A stretch of 64,000 nucleotides of DNA. Source: Glandiceps talaboti (lineage: Eukaryota; Hemichordata; Enteropneusta; Spengelidae). Position numbers and translations under genes: made by a program. Position 1 is the stretch's first letter. Each line of letters starts with the position of its first letter. Location of the stretch: positions 17,263,322 to 17,327,321 of the forward strand of contig NC_135570.1 in the NCBI RefSeq assembly GCF_964340395.1, written 5' to 3'. Below are positions 62,238 to 64,000 of the stretch, piece by piece. The notes below the pieces were generated by a model. The model was not told where the DNA came from. It made no database searches and was given only the letters and a program-made list of their open reading frames with translations.

Positions 62238-62728
62238 AAGGTGTTAATTTGGGAATTAACAGCTCAATCCTTGCCTTGGGTATGCTACAAGGGTCTCTTG
62301 TGCTTTCAATGTTACACCGAAAGCTACCGAAGTCCCGCTTCGGTTACTATCGGGTTTTTGTTGTTTAAACAACACTGCATCATCGGTACGGGTCAAAGGT
62401 CCGATAACGTCATTTGATTTAAAAATGCAGAAATATGGAATTAGTTGCACATTGTATGACAAAATCAGACAATAGGGCAAGTTGTGTTCTATGGCTCAGA
62501 AAAGTACATACGTCATTCTATTGTCATAACAATTTTGATGTTTACATGTGATGAGGGTCTATGCACATATGCATTCATCACCCATGGCAAAATACACACA
62601 CAAGCTGTTACCGGCTTCCCTGATCAATTTACCTGAGCAGATCTCCCGGCCCCACCGGTGTGACCATGATCAAAGTGACACTGTACAACAGAAAATGTAC
62701 AAAATGCTTTGAAAATGATGTTTTAACT

Positions 62729-62734
62729 AATAAA
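62729..62734 (+). promoter_or_regulatory. SEC31: Candidate polyadenylation signal AATAAA
   Basis: First AATAAA on the + strand after the stop codon, 663 bp downstream. A second is at 63758-63763. No downstream GU-rich element was convincingly recognised, so the assignment is tentative. Confidence 0.35.
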
Positions 62735-62750
62735 GAAGGCAAGCTAGCTT

Positions 62751-64000
62751 CACATCATAAAAGATCTTCAGTATGATGGTAATTTTTCTTGGCAAAGAAT
62801 GCCTCATCTGATTGTACGTTTTGCTTTCCAGCATGGTACTGAGAGTTGATTGTTTTTATTTTGATTCATAACATGCATGTACCTCTGTCACAATCAACGT
62901 AAAAAGACCTACCTGGAAAATTGCCTCAATCATTCCAAACACAGGTTTATGTATATAGTGTCGGTCAACAACATGAGATGTTATTTACATGTCAACAATA
63001 ATTGATCTGAGTCGGCTTGTAAGTCATCTATTACATTTGATGATTCTGCCAGTAGAATAGCAAACTTTCCCATCGAAATATGCATAGTATTGCATGGTTT
63101 GCTGATTTATGCGAGACTATATTGAATTCGGGCAGATTCACACTTGGAAAGTTATTTCCATGACAATAGAGTAATGTTTACTCGAGGCTATGTTCGGACA
63201 ATGGGAGAGGGCCCATTTCCTATCTGTGTGTTACTTGTTTGTGATTACCCTAATACATGTATTGGTATGACCCCCCATTGTTAATCTCCAATGGATCATT
63301 ACATTGTACAGACTATAGGGAGGGGTAGGGGTGAACACTGTAAGTCAAGTCAAGGTAAATATTGATATTGTATGTTTTTTCAACTTGTAGCTGAGATATG
63401 TTTTATCCAATTTTTACTCTACTGTTCATGTAATACACTTTACTTGTGGCCATGTTAGCTATTAGCTGGAATTGGATGCTATGTCCTATTCTACCCAAAA
63501 GTGTTTTTTTTTTATAAGTTGTAAAGAATTGTACTGAAAGTCAAACAAAATGCCAGTCTCGAGTGTTTTACAGAATGGCATTTCATTTATATACTTGAAC
63601 TTTGACCTTTTCCCCTAGAGCAGCGCCCTTTGACCTTTGCCCTTTCACCAGTATGAACCGCAATGAAATGAAACCTGTAAAGGTCAATTCAGGGTCAAGG
63701 CCTTCCCAAAAGTACAAAATTAAAAGGTCTTGACTGAATGAAATATGTAATAGTTATAATAAATTCTGTTTGAATGTCTCAGACTCAACATTTCCCTTCA
63801 TTTCTTGGATTCAACTCTGATATAGATCTGTAATTGTAAAATGTCTTTATAGTAGTCCTTCATATCACACTAAAAAACTAATTGTATCATATCGAAATGA
63901 GTACTAGATGTGTATGTATTTCTACAAAATCAATCTTCTGTTCTTTAGTTGTCAAATCTTGTACACAATGACGAAAAGAGAAACCTGTATAATTGAAAGA
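62751..64000. other. Downstream region, no gene recognised
   Basis: AT-rich sequence containing the second copy of the flanking dispersed repeat (63038-63247) and AATAAA at 63758-63763. No open frame of note on either strand. Confidence 0.5.
63038..63247 (+). repeat. Dispersed direct repeat, downstream copy
   Basis: Second copy of the 371-588 repeat in the same orientation. Shares AGCAAACTTTCCCAT and TTATTTCCATGACAATAGAG. It lacks an 8-bp piece (TATAGTAT) present in the first copy. Confidence 0.8.

Larger units (their letters stand above)
62067..62750 (+). other. Probable SEC31 3' UTR
   Basis: Follows the stop. Contains a three-copy 48-bp repeat at 62093-62237 and a small hairpin ACCGAAG...CTTCGGT near 62325-62345. 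An AATAAA hexamer is at 62729-62734. The true 3' end is not determined and could lie further on. Confidence 0.5.

Overview
This is eukaryotic, AT-rich, repeat-laden DNA from an animal, most likely a marine invertebrate (deuterostome or lophotrochozoan). One large multi-exon gene on the + strand fills almost the whole window. Its exons join, with consistent reading frame and canonical GT-AG borders, into a protein of about 1251 residues that I recognise along its whole length as SEC31, the outer-coat subunit of COPII vesicles. I place 22 coding exons between the start codon at 1588 and the stop codon at 62064-62066. About 3.8 kb of coding sequence is therefore spread over 60 kb. The species cannot be fixed from the sequence alone.

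Layout: 1-1575 is upstream sequence. Exons 1-7 (1588-16896) encode the N-terminal WD40 propeller. Exons 8-9 (20041-22713) carry the segment that completes the SEC13 propeller and start the alpha-solenoid. Exons 9-15 (to 51065) encode the solenoid. Exons 16-19 (51617-56091) encode a Gln/Pro/Ser/Tyr-rich linker with the Trp-Asn pair that, in this family, stimulates GTP hydrolysis on SAR1-SEC23. Exons 20-22 (58481-62066) encode the conserved C-terminal helical domain. 62067-64000 is 3' UTR and downstream DNA.

The introns are the unusual part. By hand count, more than 20 independent minisatellites (units of 20 to about 73 bp) cover roughly 23 kb, over a third of the window. The largest are a 41-bp array of about 7.1 kb (34286-41400), a 40-bp array of about 3.8 kb (11367-15150) and a second, unrelated 40-bp array of about 3.1 kb (28480-31612). 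Several show higher-order periodicity. One array (59414-60240) is built from the exon 21 splice donor and presents 18 further donor-like sites.

Two dispersed families, A (five copies) and B (three copies plus a fragment), share a design: a 5' hairpin, a microsatellite, an internal tandem-repeat core, a matching inverted motif near the 3' end, a short 3' hairpin, and T-rich insertion sites. Two A copies interrupt minisatellites, so the empty site can be read and the ends inferred. The design fits non-autonomous Helentron-type rolling-circle elements. Other mobile remnants are two decayed non-LTR reverse transcriptase fragments, a TA-flanked pogo/Tigger-like MITE, a 22-bp-TIR element and several long inverted repeats. 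No prokaryotic features, CRISPR arrays, tRNA or rRNA genes were recognised. Most open frames outside the SEC31 exons lie in repeats and are not genes.
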